The notes under the pieces were generated by a model, which did no database searches, was not told where the DNA came from, and saw nothing but the letters and a program-made list of their open reading frames with translations. From the NCBI RefSeq assembly GCF_012927745.1, contig NZ_JABBKX010000006.1, forward strand, positions 207,945-271,944: a stretch of 64,000 nucleotides of DNA, given 5' to 3'. Every line of letters begins with the position of its first letter. The stretch's first letter is position 1. Shown piece by piece: positions 42,361 to 50,543 of the stretch. The position numbers and the translations under genes are program-made. The stretch comes from Neoroseomonas marina (GTDB lineage: Bacteria > Pseudomonadota > Alphaproteobacteria > Acetobacterales > Acetobacteraceae).

Positions 42361-42956
42361 GGCAGGTAGATCCCGCGCCCGGCGTAGTGCCGCGCGAAGG
42401 CCGCGACCGACAGGCGCGCATCGGCCTGCGAGGGAGGGGTGTCGCCCGAGGGATTGTGGAAGCGCAGCGCGCCGTCCGCGGTGCCGAAGACAAGCACCAG
42501 GTGGCCGCCGCGGGAGGGCGGTTCCACATCGCCCCGCCGCACCCAGGGATGGACCGAGGCCATGAACAGCCCGCCATCCGCGACAAGGGAGGCGATCTCC
42601 TCGGCCGGCACGTCGACGCGCACCTCGGCGGGCAGGCGTGGGACCTCGCGCAGCCAGGCGACGGCAGGCGCGTAGACCAGGCCGCGGGTGAAGCCGTCCG
42701 GCTGGACCACATAGCCGCCGCGCACCGTCAGGTCCCGCGCCAGGTCGAAGGCGCGCGGCGGCGTCAGGCCACGCGCGGCCACCGCCATCCGCAGGCAGGC
42801 GACGCCGCAGAGATGGTCCGCCCAGGTCTCGTATTCGGCCGCGCTGCCGGCACCGGAGCGGTGCCACAACGGGTCATCGGCGGCCTTCAGCGCGCCGGAC
42901 AGGATCTGCGCGATCCTGTCGGCACTCTCCCATTGTCCAAACCAGGGTGGGATCAC
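42357..42956 (-). CDS. C39-like papain-fold peptidase family protein
   Basis: A 199-residue protein with the layout of the Peptidase_C39_2 family. The candidate nucleophile is the Cys in WADHLCGVACLRMAVA, the His lies in GGHLVLVFGT, and the Asn/Asp lies in LRFHNPSGDTP. There is no signal peptide or membrane helix, so it is probably cytoplasmic. Substrate unknown. It is the last gene of a three-gene run with the creatininase-family and peroxidase-related genes, overlapping the former by 4 bases. Confidence 0.78.
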   Translation of the reverse strand: MIPPWFGQWESADRIAQILSGALKAADDPLWHRSGAGSAAEYETWADHLCGVACLRMAVAARGLTPPRAFDLARDLTVRGGYVVQPDGFTRGLVYAPAVAWLREVPRLPAEVRVDVPAEEIASLVADGGLFMASVHPWVRRGDVEPPSRGGHLVLVFGTADGALRFHNPSGDTPPSQADARLSVAAFARHYAGRGIYLP

Positions 42957-43750
42957 CGTGGGCCCTGCGCCCGGCCCCGCCGCCAGACGTCGTCGGGCGG
43001 GGACCAGTTCGCGGTGTCGCGCAGTTCCTTCGCGAGGCCCTCGGCCATGGCCTCGAAGATCGCCTTGCCCTTCTCGGCGGTGGCCGCGCGGGCATCGCCG
43101 CGCACGCCCGTCACCGGCGCGCGTTCGCTGAAGGACCAGAAGCGCGAGGAGACCTGCTGCCCGGCATCGAAGTTGCCCGGCGAGACGGAGTTCGCGATCT
43201 CCTCATGCCGCACCTGCGACGGGTCGAGGTGCAGCCAGATCGACGTCTCGCCCTCGCAGGCGTGGTGGATCGCCTTTTGCGCCGTCAGCGCCGCCGAGAT
43301 CGCCGCCGGCGCGACCTTGGTGATGGTCGTCGTCAGCACGGGGATGCCGAATTCATGCGCGAGCTCGCGCGCGGAGACGGCCAGCGGATCGATGTTGCCG
43401 CCATGGCTGTTGAACAACATCACCTTCGAGAAGCCGTCCGCCAGCAGCGAGCGCACGATGCAGCGGAGCACGCCGGCGAAGGTCGCGTAGTCGAGGCTGA
43501 TCGTGCCGCCGAAGGGGAAGTGGTGCTCGGACAGGCCGAGCCACATCGGCGGCGTCACCACCGCGGGCAGGTCGGCGCAGAGTTCCGCCGCGCGGACGCT
43601 GACGGAATGGCCAATGAAGGAATCGGTCCAGACCGGCAGGTGCGGGCCATGCTGCTCGAGGCTCGCGACCGGCACGACCACGACGGCGTCGCGTGCAGCG
43701 AGGGCGCGCAGTTCCGGGGCGGTCAGTCGTTCCCAACGCACTTCGGTCAT
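42953..43750 (-). CDS. Creatininase family protein
   Basis: A metal-dependent amidohydrolase-like protein of 265 residues. Metal-ligand motifs are VPVASLEQHGPHLPVWTD (Glu and His), LGLSEHHFPFGG, FNSHGGNIDPL and HACEGETSIWLHLDPSQVR. Besides creatininase itself, the family includes enzymes acting on mycofactocin and formamide-type intermediates; the substrate here is unknown. The start at 43,750 lies one base beyond the stop of the preceding gene. A start seven codons upstream would overlap that gene. Confidence 0.88.
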   Translation of the reverse strand: MTEVRWERLTAPELRALAARDAVVVVPVASLEQHGPHLPVWTDSFIGHSVSVRAAELCADLPAVVTPPMWLGLSEHHFPFGGTISLDYATFAGVLRCIVRSLLADGFSKVMLFNSHGGNIDPLAVSARELAHEFGIPVLTTTITKVAPAAISAALTAQKAIHHACEGETSIWLHLDPSQVRHEEIANSVSPGNFDAGQQVSSRFWSFSERAPVTGVRGDARAATAEKGKAIFEAMAEGLAKELRDTANWSPPDDVWRRGRAQGPR

Positions 43751-43751
43751 C

Positions 43752-44324
43752 TCAGCCGCGCCCCATCGCATAGAATTCGTCGTTCGGCCGCAGGCTGGTC
43801 ACGTTCGCGAGCCGGTTGGACATGCCGAAGAAGGCGGCGATCGCCGCGATGTCCCAGATCGCCTCGTCGTCGAAGCCGGCCTTGTGCAGCGCCTTGTGGT
43901 CGTCGTCGTTCACCTCGTTGGCGCGGTCGGTGACCTTCAGCGCGAATTCCAGCATCGCCTTCTGCTTGTCGGTGATGTCGGCCTTGCGCCAGTTCGCCGC
44001 GACCTGGTCGGCGATCAGCGGGTTCTTGGCGCGGATGCGCAGGATCGCGCCATGCGCCACCACGCAGTACTGGCACTGGTTCCGCGACGACACTGCGACG
44101 ACGATCATCTCGCGTTCCGCCTTGGTTAGGCCTTCCGACTTGTCCATCAGCGTGTCGTGGTAGGCCATGAAGGCGCGGAACTCTTCCGGGCGATGCGCGA
44201 GCATCAGGAAGACGTTCGGGATGAAGCCCGACTTCTCCTGCACCGTGAGGATCCGCGTGCGGATGTCCTCGGGCAGGGTGTTGATGTCGGGGATCGGGGT
44301 GCGTGCGGCTGGCTTGTTCTTCAT
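43752..44324 (-). CDS. Peroxidase-related (AhpD-like / carboxymuconolactone decarboxylase) protein
   Basis: A 190-residue helical protein of the AhpD-like group. The active pair lies in SSRNQCQYCVVAHGAILRI (C-x2-C-x3-H), and DKSEGLTKAEREMIVVAVS precedes it, as in the 'uncharacterised peroxidase-related enzyme' family. It is distinct from the AhpD-like protein at 21.6 kb, being longer at the N-terminus and carrying a characteristic NRLANVTSLRPNDEFYAMGR end. First gene of a three-gene operon with creatininase-family and C39-like proteins. Confidence 0.9.
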   Translation of the reverse strand: MKNKPAARTPIPDINTLPEDIRTRILTVQEKSGFIPNVFLMLAHRPEEFRAFMAYHDTLMDKSEGLTKAEREMIVVAVSSRNQCQYCVVAHGAILRIRAKNPLIADQVAANWRKADITDKQKAMLEFALKVTDRANEVNDDDHKALHKAGFDDEAIWDIAAIAAFFGMSNRLANVTSLRPNDEFYAMGRG

Positions 44325-44353
44325 GGCGCGGACGATGGCGCCACGGGCGGGTG

Positions 44354-45514
44354 TCAGTCCAGCCCCAGCAGGCCGCGGGCGAAGTCGCGCGCCTCGAACG
44401 GCCTGAGATCCTCGGCCTTTTCGCCGACTCCCACCACATGCACGGGAAGGCCGAAATCCTGGGCCAGGGCGACGACGATGCCGCCCTTGGCAGAGCCGTC
44501 GAGCTTCGTCACCGCGAGGCCGGTCACGTCCACCATCTCCTTGAACACCTTGACCTGCTGGACGGCGTTCTGGCCGGTGGTGGCATCGAGCACGAGCAGC
44601 ACGGAATGCGGCGCCGTCTCGTCCACGCGGCGGATGACGCGGATCACCTTCCGCAGTTCCTCCATCAGGGCGGATTTGTTGTGCAGCCGGCCGGCGGTGT
44701 CGACCAGCAGCACGTCGAGGCCTTCCTGCTTCGCCGTGGTGAGCGCGTCGAAGGCGAGGCCCGCGGCGTCGGCGCCCGGCTTGGCGGGCGGGAAGAAGCG
44801 CGCGCCGGTGCGATCGGCCCAGACCTGCAACTGCTCGACGGCGGCGGCGCGGAAGGTGTCGCCGGCGACGAAGCCGGCCTTCAGCCCCTGGTCGCGGTAC
44901 TGCTTGCCGAGCTTCGCGATGGTCGTCGTCTTGCCGGTGCCGTTCACGCCGACGACCAGCACGACATGCGGCGCGCGGGCGGTGTCCAGCGTCATGGGCT
45001 GCGCGACCGGCGCCAGGATGGCGGCGATCTCCTCGGCGAGCGTCGCCTTCACCTCCTCGTCGCTGACTTCCTTGCCGAAGCGGGTGCGGCGGAAGCCCTC
45101 GACGATGCGGCGCGAGGCCGCGACGCCGAGGTCGGCGGCGATCAGCGTCTCCTCGAGCTCCTCGAGCGCCGCATCATCCAGCTTCCGCTTCGTGAAGAGG
45201 CCGGTGACGCTGTCCGTGAGTTTCGCCGTGGAGCGCGCCAGGCCGGCCTTGAGGCGGGAGAACCAGCCGCCCTTGGCGGGTGCCGGATCCTCGGCGGGCG
45301 GATCGGCGGCAAGCGCGGTGGGTGGTGGGATTTCGACCGGGATGGGCTCGGGCGTGGGTTCGGGGACCGAGGGCGGGGTCTCGGCCGGGCCGGGCTCGGG
45401 CGTCTCGGGGCCCGTGGGCGGCGCCTCGGGCGGGCCGGGGATCGGCAGTTCGGGCGGCCGGGGCTGTTCCTCGGGCTCCGCGCCCCGGAAGCGGCTGAAC
45501 AGGTTCTTCAGCAT
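44354..45514 (-). CDS. ftsY: Signal recognition particle receptor FtsY
   Basis: GTPase that docks the SRP-ribosome complex at the membrane. It has 386 residues. The first ~75 are a Pro/Glu-rich acidic A-domain, weak for membrane binding and shorter than in E. coli. The N domain helices follow, then the G domain with GVNGTGKTTTIAKLG (G1), LLVDTAGRLHNKS (G3), TKLDGSAKGG (G4) and the closing GVGEKAEDLRPFEARDFARG. The ATG overlaps the mtaB stop (ATGA). Last gene of dapF-mtaB-ftsY. Confidence 0.97.
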   Translation of the reverse strand: MLKNLFSRFRGAEPEEQPRPPELPIPGPPEAPPTGPETPEPGPAETPPSVPEPTPEPIPVEIPPPTALAADPPAEDPAPAKGGWFSRLKAGLARSTAKLTDSVTGLFTKRKLDDAALEELEETLIAADLGVAASRRIVEGFRRTRFGKEVSDEEVKATLAEEIAAILAPVAQPMTLDTARAPHVVLVVGVNGTGKTTTIAKLGKQYRDQGLKAGFVAGDTFRAAAVEQLQVWADRTGARFFPPAKPGADAAGLAFDALTTAKQEGLDVLLVDTAGRLHNKSALMEELRKVIRVIRRVDETAPHSVLLVLDATTGQNAVQQVKVFKEMVDVTGLAVTKLDGSAKGGIVVALAQDFGLPVHVVGVGEKAEDLRPFEARDFARGLLGLD

Positions 45515-46758
45515 CAGGCGGCCTCCGCCAGCAGGGCATCGCCGGTCGCGGCGGTCACGCGCAGGCGGCGGATCTCGCCCGGCGTCGCGGCGCCGCTGGC
45601 GAGACGGAGCGGCGCGAACTGCTCGGTGTGGCCGCGATCGGCATGTTCGAAAAGCACGGTTTCCTCCCGCCCGATCCGCGCGGCGAACAGGCGCGCGGCG
45701 GCCTTGGCGCCGGCCTCGCGCAGCCGGGCGGCGCGTTCCTTGCGCAGTGGCACCGGCAACTGCGGCATGCGCGCGGCGGGCGTGTCAGGACGTTCGGAAT
45801 AGGGGAAGACGTGCAGGAAGCTCAGGCCGCACTCCTCGACCAAGGCGAGGGTGTCGGCGAAGTGGTCCTCGGTCTCGGTCGGGAAGCCGGCGATGAGGTC
45901 GGCGCCGAAGACCATGTCGGGGCGCAGGCGGCGGGCGCGGTCGGCCAGCGCGATGGCATCGGCGCGCAGATGGCGCCGCTTCATGCGCTTCAGGATCAGG
46001 TCGGCGCCGTGCTGCAGCGACAGGTGCAGATGCGGCATCAGCCGCGGTTCCTCGGCGATCAGGCGCCAGAGGTCCTCGTCCACCTCGACCGGATCAAGGG
46101 ACGACAGCCGCAGACGCGGCAGTTCCGGCACCAGCGCCAGCAGCCGCCGGACCATCTGCCCCAGGCTCGGCCGGCCCGGCAGGTCCGGGCCGTAGGAGGT
46201 GATGTCGACGCCGGTCAGCACGACCTCCCGGTAGCCGGCCTGGACCAGCGCGCGCACCTGCTCGACCACGGCGCCGATCGGCACCGATCGGGACGGCCCG
46301 CGGCCGAAGGGGATGACGCAGAAGGTGCAGCGGTGGTCGCAGCCCTGCTGGACCTGCACGAAGGCCCGCGCGCGGCCGGCGAATTCGGTGACCAGATGCG
46401 CCGCCGTCTCAGTCGCCGCCATGATGTCGGTGACGGGCGCCGGCGGCGCGTCGAGCCCCGCCCAGGTCTCGGGCTTCAACTTGTCGGCATTGCCGATGAC
46501 GCGCTCGACGCCGGGGATCGCGGACCACTTCTCGGGCGCGATCTGGGCGGCGCAGCCGGTGACGATGATGCGCGCGCCGGGATTGTCGCGATGCGCGCGG
46601 CGGATGGCCTGGCGCGCCTGGCGCTCGGCCTCGGCAGTGACGGCGCAGGTGTTGACCACGATGGCGCTGTCGTGCCCGGCCTTGGTGGCCAGGTCGCGCA
46701 TCGCCTCGGATTCATAGGTGTTGAGGCGGCAGCCGAAGGTCAGGACCTCGACGGTCAT
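45514..46758 (-). CDS. mtaB: tRNA t6A37 methylthiotransferase
   Basis: A radical-SAM enzyme that adds a methylthio group to t6A37 of tRNAs. It has 414 residues. The N-terminal UPF0004 domain has cluster cysteines in FGCRLNTYES, VVNTCAVTAEA and TGCAAQIAPE. The radical-SAM motif is CDHRCTFC. A TRAM-like C-terminus follows. It overlaps dapF upstream and ftsY downstream by 4 bases each, the order common in alphaproteobacteria. Confidence 0.95.
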   Translation of the reverse strand: MTVEVLTFGCRLNTYESEAMRDLATKAGHDSAIVVNTCAVTAEAERQARQAIRRAHRDNPGARIIVTGCAAQIAPEKWSAIPGVERVIGNADKLKPETWAGLDAPPAPVTDIMAATETAAHLVTEFAGRARAFVQVQQGCDHRCTFCVIPFGRGPSRSVPIGAVVEQVRALVQAGYREVVLTGVDITSYGPDLPGRPSLGQMVRRLLALVPELPRLRLSSLDPVEVDEDLWRLIAEEPRLMPHLHLSLQHGADLILKRMKRRHLRADAIALADRARRLRPDMVFGADLIAGFPTETEDHFADTLALVEECGLSFLHVFPYSERPDTPAARMPQLPVPLRKERAARLREAGAKAAARLFAARIGREETVLFEHADRGHTEQFAPLRLASGAATPGEIRRLRVTAATGDALLAEAA

Positions 46759-47585
46759 GATCCGTAGGCGCCCAGGTCCAGCGTGCCGGTGAAGGCGGTG
46801 GCCACCGGGCCGGTCATCAGCACGTGGCCATCGCTCTCGCGCCATTCCATGACGAGGTCGCCGCCCGGCATGGTGACGGTGGCGCGCCGGCCGGTCAGGC
46901 CGCGGCGCGCCGCATTGACGATCGCCGCGCAGGCGCCTGACCCGCAGGCCAGCGTCAGCCCCGCGCCGCGTTCCCAGATCACCAGTCGCATCCGGTCCGG
47001 CGCCAGCACCTGGGCGAAGCCGATATTGGCGCGGTCGGGGAAGATCGGGTCGTGCTCGAGCCGCGGGCCGATCTCGGTCACCGGGATGGCGTCGAGGTCG
47101 TCGACGAAGAAGGTCGCGTGGGGATTGCCCATGGAGCACGCCGCAGGGTCGGACACGGGCCCGAACGCGAGGGGCAGGTGGAGCGTGTCGGCCTTGTAGG
47201 CGAGCGGCACGTCGTCCCAACGCAGGCGCGCGGGCCCCATGTCGGCGCGCCAGAGTCCGCCGGGCAGGCGCTCCACCGGCAGGTCGCCGGCAATCGTCCG
47301 GACGACCACCCTGTCGGCGCCGCGCTCCTCGGCCACCAGGGCGGCGATGCAGCGCGTGGCGTTGCCGCAGGCCCCGGCCTCGGACCCGTCGGGGTTGCGG
47401 ATGCGCATGAAGACGTCGGCGCCCGCGGGCGGCGGTTCCATGACGATGAACTGGTCGCAGCCGATGCCGAAATGCCGGTCCGCGATGGCGGCCGCGCGGG
47501 CGGGCGTCACCGGCAGCGCGCCGGCGCGCGCATCCAGCACGACGAAGTCGTTGCCCAGGCCGTGCATCTTGCGGAACGGGATCAT
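46755..47585 (-). CDS. dapF: Diaminopimelate epimerase
   Basis: Converts LL- to meso-diaminopimelate for lysine and peptidoglycan synthesis. From MIPFRKMHGLGNDFVVLDAR it has 276 residues. An upstream in-frame ATG at 47,597 would add four residues (MRIR). Both catalytic cysteines are present, in GACGNATRC and ACGSGACAAIV. The stop overlaps the mtaB start (ATGA). First gene of the dapF-mtaB-ftsY operon. Confidence 0.96.
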   Translation of the reverse strand: MIPFRKMHGLGNDFVVLDARAGALPVTPARAAAIADRHFGIGCDQFIVMEPPPAGADVFMRIRNPDGSEAGACGNATRCIAALVAEERGADRVVVRTIAGDLPVERLPGGLWRADMGPARLRWDDVPLAYKADTLHLPLAFGPVSDPAACSMGNPHATFFVDDLDAIPVTEIGPRLEHDPIFPDRANIGFAQVLAPDRMRLVIWERGAGLTLACGSGACAAIVNAARRGLTGRRATVTMPGGDLVMEWRESDGHVLMTGPVATAFTGTLDLGAYGS

Positions 47586-47640
47586 CCTGATCCGCATATA
47601 GAGCGGCGGCGGCCCCGCCGGAACCCGCGGATGCTGCGGG

Positions 47641-48234
47641 TCAGCCGCCCATCAGCCGGTCGATCTCCGCCTGGGCCAGGTCGGGGGCTTCCGGATCGGC
47701 GACGGTCGGCGCGGCACCGCGGACCTCGACCTGCGCGGCGGCCGGCGCGACCGCGCCGGGGACCAGGCCCTCGAGCATCGTCTCGACCTGCTGGAGCTGG
47801 CGGATGGCGCGGCGGATGCGCTGGCCCGTCAGATCCTGGAAGGAACAGGCCTGGAAGATGGCGTTCACCCGTTCGGTCAGGGCGGCGATCGCCTCCGGCT
47901 CCCGCGCGCCGTGGTCGAGCCAGGCCTGGATGGCCTCCGCCGCTTCGAGGATGGTGTCGGCGGCGGCCTCGGTCGCCTGGACCACGGCTTCCAGCTCGAT
48001 CCCGGAATTGCGCGCCCCGGTCGCGGGGATGGCGATCAGCCGGGCGATCTGGGCATGGACCTCGGCGATGCGGGCGGTGATCGCTTCCTCCCCCATGCCC
48101 ATGAGCTGCACGGAGGAGGCGATCTCGGCGCTGAGTTCGGCGATCCGGCGGTCGACGAAGCCCCGCAGGGCCGCGAAATGGGGCGCGAGGGCCTGGTCGA
48201 GCGCATCGGCGGGCAGGGCGAGGTCGTGGGGCAA
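47641..48234 (-). CDS. cheZ: Chemotaxis protein phosphatase CheZ
   Basis: A 197-residue helical protein whose FQACSFQDLTGQRIRRAIRQL segment (about residues 130-150) is the CheZ signature, including the Asp-Leu-Thr-Gly-Gln loop with the catalytic Gln that attacks CheY-phosphate. Long coiled helices precede it. The C-terminus ends LAQAEIDRLMGG, in the position of the CheY-binding peptide. No other chemotaxis or flagellar genes are in the window, so it is an orphan here. It sits divergent from rpmI. Confidence 0.85.
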   Translation of the reverse strand: MPHDLALPADALDQALAPHFAALRGFVDRRIAELSAEIASSVQLMGMGEEAITARIAEVHAQIARLIAIPATGARNSGIELEAVVQATEAAADTILEAAEAIQAWLDHGAREPEAIAALTERVNAIFQACSFQDLTGQRIRRAIRQLQQVETMLEGLVPGAVAPAAAQVEVRGAAPTVADPEAPDLAQAEIDRLMGG

Positions 48235-48323
48235 GGGCAGGCCTTCGGTGCCGGCGGGAGAGCGGCGCCATCATCGCCCTGCGGGGGTGAAGGCCCGGTT
48301 TCCATGCCGCGGGCCCGCGCCCC

Positions 48324-48352
48324 TTGCCCCGGCCCCCGCCCCCCGCTATACG
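48324..48352 (+). promoter_or_regulatory. Predicted promoter of rpmI-rplT-pheST
   Basis: TTGCCC, exactly 17 bases, TATACG, in the 224-base gap between divergent cheZ and rpmI. The predicted leader is about 100 bases. The -35 hexamer is identical to that proposed for tRNA-Ser. Confidence 0.5.
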
Positions 48353-48458
48353 CCCGCCTCCCGCGTCGTGGCCCCATGGACATGCCCGGCCGGGAACACG
48401 CGTCCCCGTCGCATGGTGTGATGGTCCCGGGCGCGCCGACCCCGAATAGGAGGGCCAA

Positions 48459-48665
48459 ATGTCCAAGATGAAGACGAAGTCGAGCGTGAAGAAGCGCTTC
48501 CGACTGACCGCCACGGGCAAGGTCAAGGCCGGCGCCGGCAACAAGCGCCACATGCTGACGGCCAAGACCAACAAGATGAAGCGCCAGAATCGCGGCATGT
48601 ACGTCCTGGACAAGCAGGACGGCGATACCGTGAAGCAGTGGCTGCCCTACGGGCTGGACCGGTAA
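48459..48665 (+). CDS. rpmI: 50S ribosomal protein L35
   Basis: A 68-residue basic protein of the large subunit, beginning [20 protein letters not shown] and containing [27 protein letters not shown] precedes the ATG. Genes rpmI-rplT-pheS-pheT form the usual order. infC, often first in this operon, is not here; cheZ on the other strand takes its place. Confidence 0.98.
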   Translation: MSKMKTKSSVKKRFRLTATGKVKAGAGNKRHMLTAKTNKMKRQNRGMYVLDKQDGDTVKQWLPYGLDR

Positions 48666-48680
48666 GGAAGGGGACGCACC

Positions 48681-49037
48681 ATGGCTCGTGTAAAGCGCGG
48701 CGTCACCAAGCACGCCCGTCACAAGAAGGTTCTCAAGCTCGCCGAGGGCTATGTCGGCCGGTCCTCGACCGCCTACCGCCCCGCGCTCGAGCGCGTCGAG
48801 AAGGCGCTGCAGTACGCCTATCGCGACCGCCGCAACAAGAAGCGGGAGTTCCGTGGCCTCTGGATCCAGCGCATCAACGCCGCGGTCCGTGAGCATGGGC
48901 TGACCTATTCCCGCTTCATCGCCGGCATCAAGGCCGCGGGGATCGAGATGGACCGCAAGGTGATGGCGGCGCTCGCCTTTGACGAACCGGCGGCCTTCGC
49001 GGCGCTGGTCGAGCAGGCGAAGGCGAAGCTGGCCTGA
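48681..49037 (+). CDS. rplT: 50S ribosomal protein L20
   Basis: A 118-residue rRNA-binding protein. The N-terminal basic extension ([20 protein letters not shown]) and the core ([20 protein letters not shown]) are typical. It is 15 bases after rpmI. A run of strong hairpins follows before pheS, so pheST output may differ from that of the ribosomal genes. Confidence 0.98.
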   Translation: MARVKRGVTKHARHKKVLKLAEGYVGRSSTAYRPALERVEKALQYAYRDRRNKKREFRGLWIQRINAAVREHGLTYSRFIAGIKAAGIEMDRKVMAALAFDEPAAFAALVEQAKAKLA

Positions 49038-49042
49038 TGGTG

Positions 49043-49217
49043 CGCGCGCCCTTCGGGCGCGCGCCTCAGACGCCGGGCGGCGGCCATCCGGCCGCCTTGG
49101 CTTCGCGGCTCTAGCCGCGGGCCGCGTTCGCGGCCTCGGCCCGCCGATAGGCGAGCCGCAGGTTCGGCGAAGCCGGGTCTCAGGCCTGCCTCGCTACCCC
49201 CGGGGGTTCCCCCGGGC
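49043..49217. repeat. Array of five hairpins between rplT and pheS
   Basis: Consecutive perfect inverted repeats: GCGCGCGCCC-TTC-GGGCGCGCGC (49,043-49,065); GGCGGCC-ATCC-GGCCGCC (49,080-49,097); CGCGGCT-CT-AGCCGCG (49,105-49,120); GGCCGCG-TT-CGCGGCC (49,121-49,136); CCCGGGGG-TT-CCCCCGGG (49,200-49,217). The first begins 5 bases after the rplT stop codon and may terminate part of the transcripts. Confidence 0.75.
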
Positions 49218-49236
49218 CTCCTCAGCGTTTAGCAGA

Positions 49237-49279
49237 GGGCCGCATCCCGGGTGACCGGGGCGCGGCCCTTCGTGCTTTC
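49237..49279 (+). terminator. Terminator-like hairpin (possible attenuator) before pheS
   Basis: AGGGCCGC (49,237-49,244) pairs with GCGGCCCT (49,263-49,270), and inside it CCCGG pairs with CCGGG over a GTGA loop. TCGTGCTTT follows. It ends about 15 bases before the pheS ATG, the place an attenuator would occupy. No Phe-rich leader peptide is visible. Confidence 0.45.
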
Positions 49280-49293
49280 CGGACATGGTGCCA

Positions 49294-50373
49294 ATGACCG
49301 ACGACCTCGCTTCCCTGCAGGCCGAGACCGAAACCGCCCTTGCCGCCGCCGCGGATCTCCGCGCGCTGGATGCGGTGCGCGTGGGGGTGCTCGGCAAGTC
49401 CGGCAGCCTCACGGGCCTGCTCAAGGGGCTGGGCGCCGTGCCCGCCGAGCAGCGCAAGGAGCGCGGCGCCGCGCTGAACCGCCTGAAGGGTGCGATCGAG
49501 GCGGCGATCGAGGCGCGCCGCGTGGTGCTCGATGCCGCGGCACTCGATGCGCGCCTTGCGGCCGAGCGCATCGACGTCACGCTGCCGCCGCGCGCCTCGG
49601 CCCCCGGCACCGCCGCCGATGGCGGCATCCACCCGATCGCGCGGACGATGGAGGAACTCACGGCGCTGTTCGGCGCCATGGGCTTCAAGGTCGCCGAGGG
49701 GCCGGACATCGAGGGCGACTGGTACAATTTCGGCGCGCTCAACATTCCCGACCACCATCCGGCGCGGCAGGACCACGACACCTTCTACCTGCCGGAAGTG
49801 GATGGGAAGCGGCCGGTGCTGCGGACGCACACGTCGCCTGTGCAGATCCGCACCATGCTGTCCCAGGAACCGCCGATCCGCGTGATCGTGCCGGGCCGCA
49901 CCTACCGCGCCGACCACGACGCGACGCATTCGCCGATGTTCCACCAGGTCGAGGGTCTGGTGATCGACCGCGGCATCACCCTCGGCCACCTCAAGGGCTG
50001 CCTGATCGACTTCCTGCGCGCCTTCTTCGGCATCGCCGACCTGCCGGTGCGCTTCCGGTCGTCCTACTTCCCGTTCACCGAGCCCTCGATGGAGGTGGAC
50101 ATCGGCTGGTCGCGCAAGACGGGCGAACTCGGCAAGGGTGGCGACTGGCTGGAGATCCTGGGCTCGGGGATGGTGCATCCGAAGGTGCTGGCCAATTGCG
50201 GCATCGATCCGCGCGAGTGGCAGGGCTTCGCCTTCGGCATGGGCATCGAGCGCATCACCATGCTGAAGCACGGCATCCCGGACCTGCGGCCCTTCTACGA
50301 GGCTGATATCCGCTGGCTGCGCCATTACGGCGCGGATCCGCTGGCGCCGGCGACGCTGCATGAAGGGGTGTGA
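49294..50373 (+). CDS. pheS: Phenylalanyl-tRNA synthetase alpha subunit
   Basis: Catalytic subunit of the heterotetrameric class II synthetase. It has 359 residues from [17 protein letters not shown]; an ATG three codons upstream is possible. The N-terminal coiled coil is followed by the class II core: [32 protein letters not shown] (motif 2 region), [20 protein letters not shown] and motif 3 [20 protein letters not shown]. Followed by a 170-base gap full of hairpins, then pheT. Confidence 0.97.
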   Translation: MTDDLASLQAETETALAAAADLRALDAVRVGVLGKSGSLTGLLKGLGAVPAEQRKERGAALNRLKGAIEAAIEARRVVLDAAALDARLAAERIDVTLPPRASAPGTAADGGIHPIARTMEELTALFGAMGFKVAEGPDIEGDWYNFGALNIPDHHPARQDHDTFYLPEVDGKRPVLRTHTSPVQIRTMLSQEPPIRVIVPGRTYRADHDATHSPMFHQVEGLVIDRGITLGHLKGCLIDFLRAFFGIADLPVRFRSSYFPFTEPSMEVDIGWSRKTGELGKGGDWLEILGSGMVHPKVLANCGIDPREWQGFAFGMGIERITMLKHGIPDLRPFYEADIRWLRHYGADPLAPATLHEGV

Positions 50374-50376
50374 CCT

Positions 50377-50519
50377 GCGAGGGGGCGCCGCCCCCTCGCG
50401 CTCCTCTGCCGAGGGCCGAAAGGCCCTCGGGACCCATCACCGCGCCACCCGCCAAGGTATCGGTTTCCAAAGGCCTTTCGGCCTTTGGCGGGGTGGTTCG
50501 GAGGGGCAAGGCCCCTCCG
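50377..50519. repeat. Array of four hairpins between pheS and pheT
   Basis: Perfect inverted repeats in succession: GCGAGGGGGC-GCC-GCCCCCTCGC (50,377-50,399); CCGAGGGCC-GAAA-GGCCCTCGG (50,409-50,430); CCAAAGGCC-TTTC-GGCCTTTGG (50,467-50,488); CGGAGGGGC-AAG-GCCCCTCCG (50,499-50,519). No T-run follows any of them. They occupy most of the 170-base intercistronic gap, although pheS and pheT products are needed in equal amounts. Confidence 0.85.
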
Positions 50520-50543
50520 AGGCTCTGACGCAGGACTGACCCG

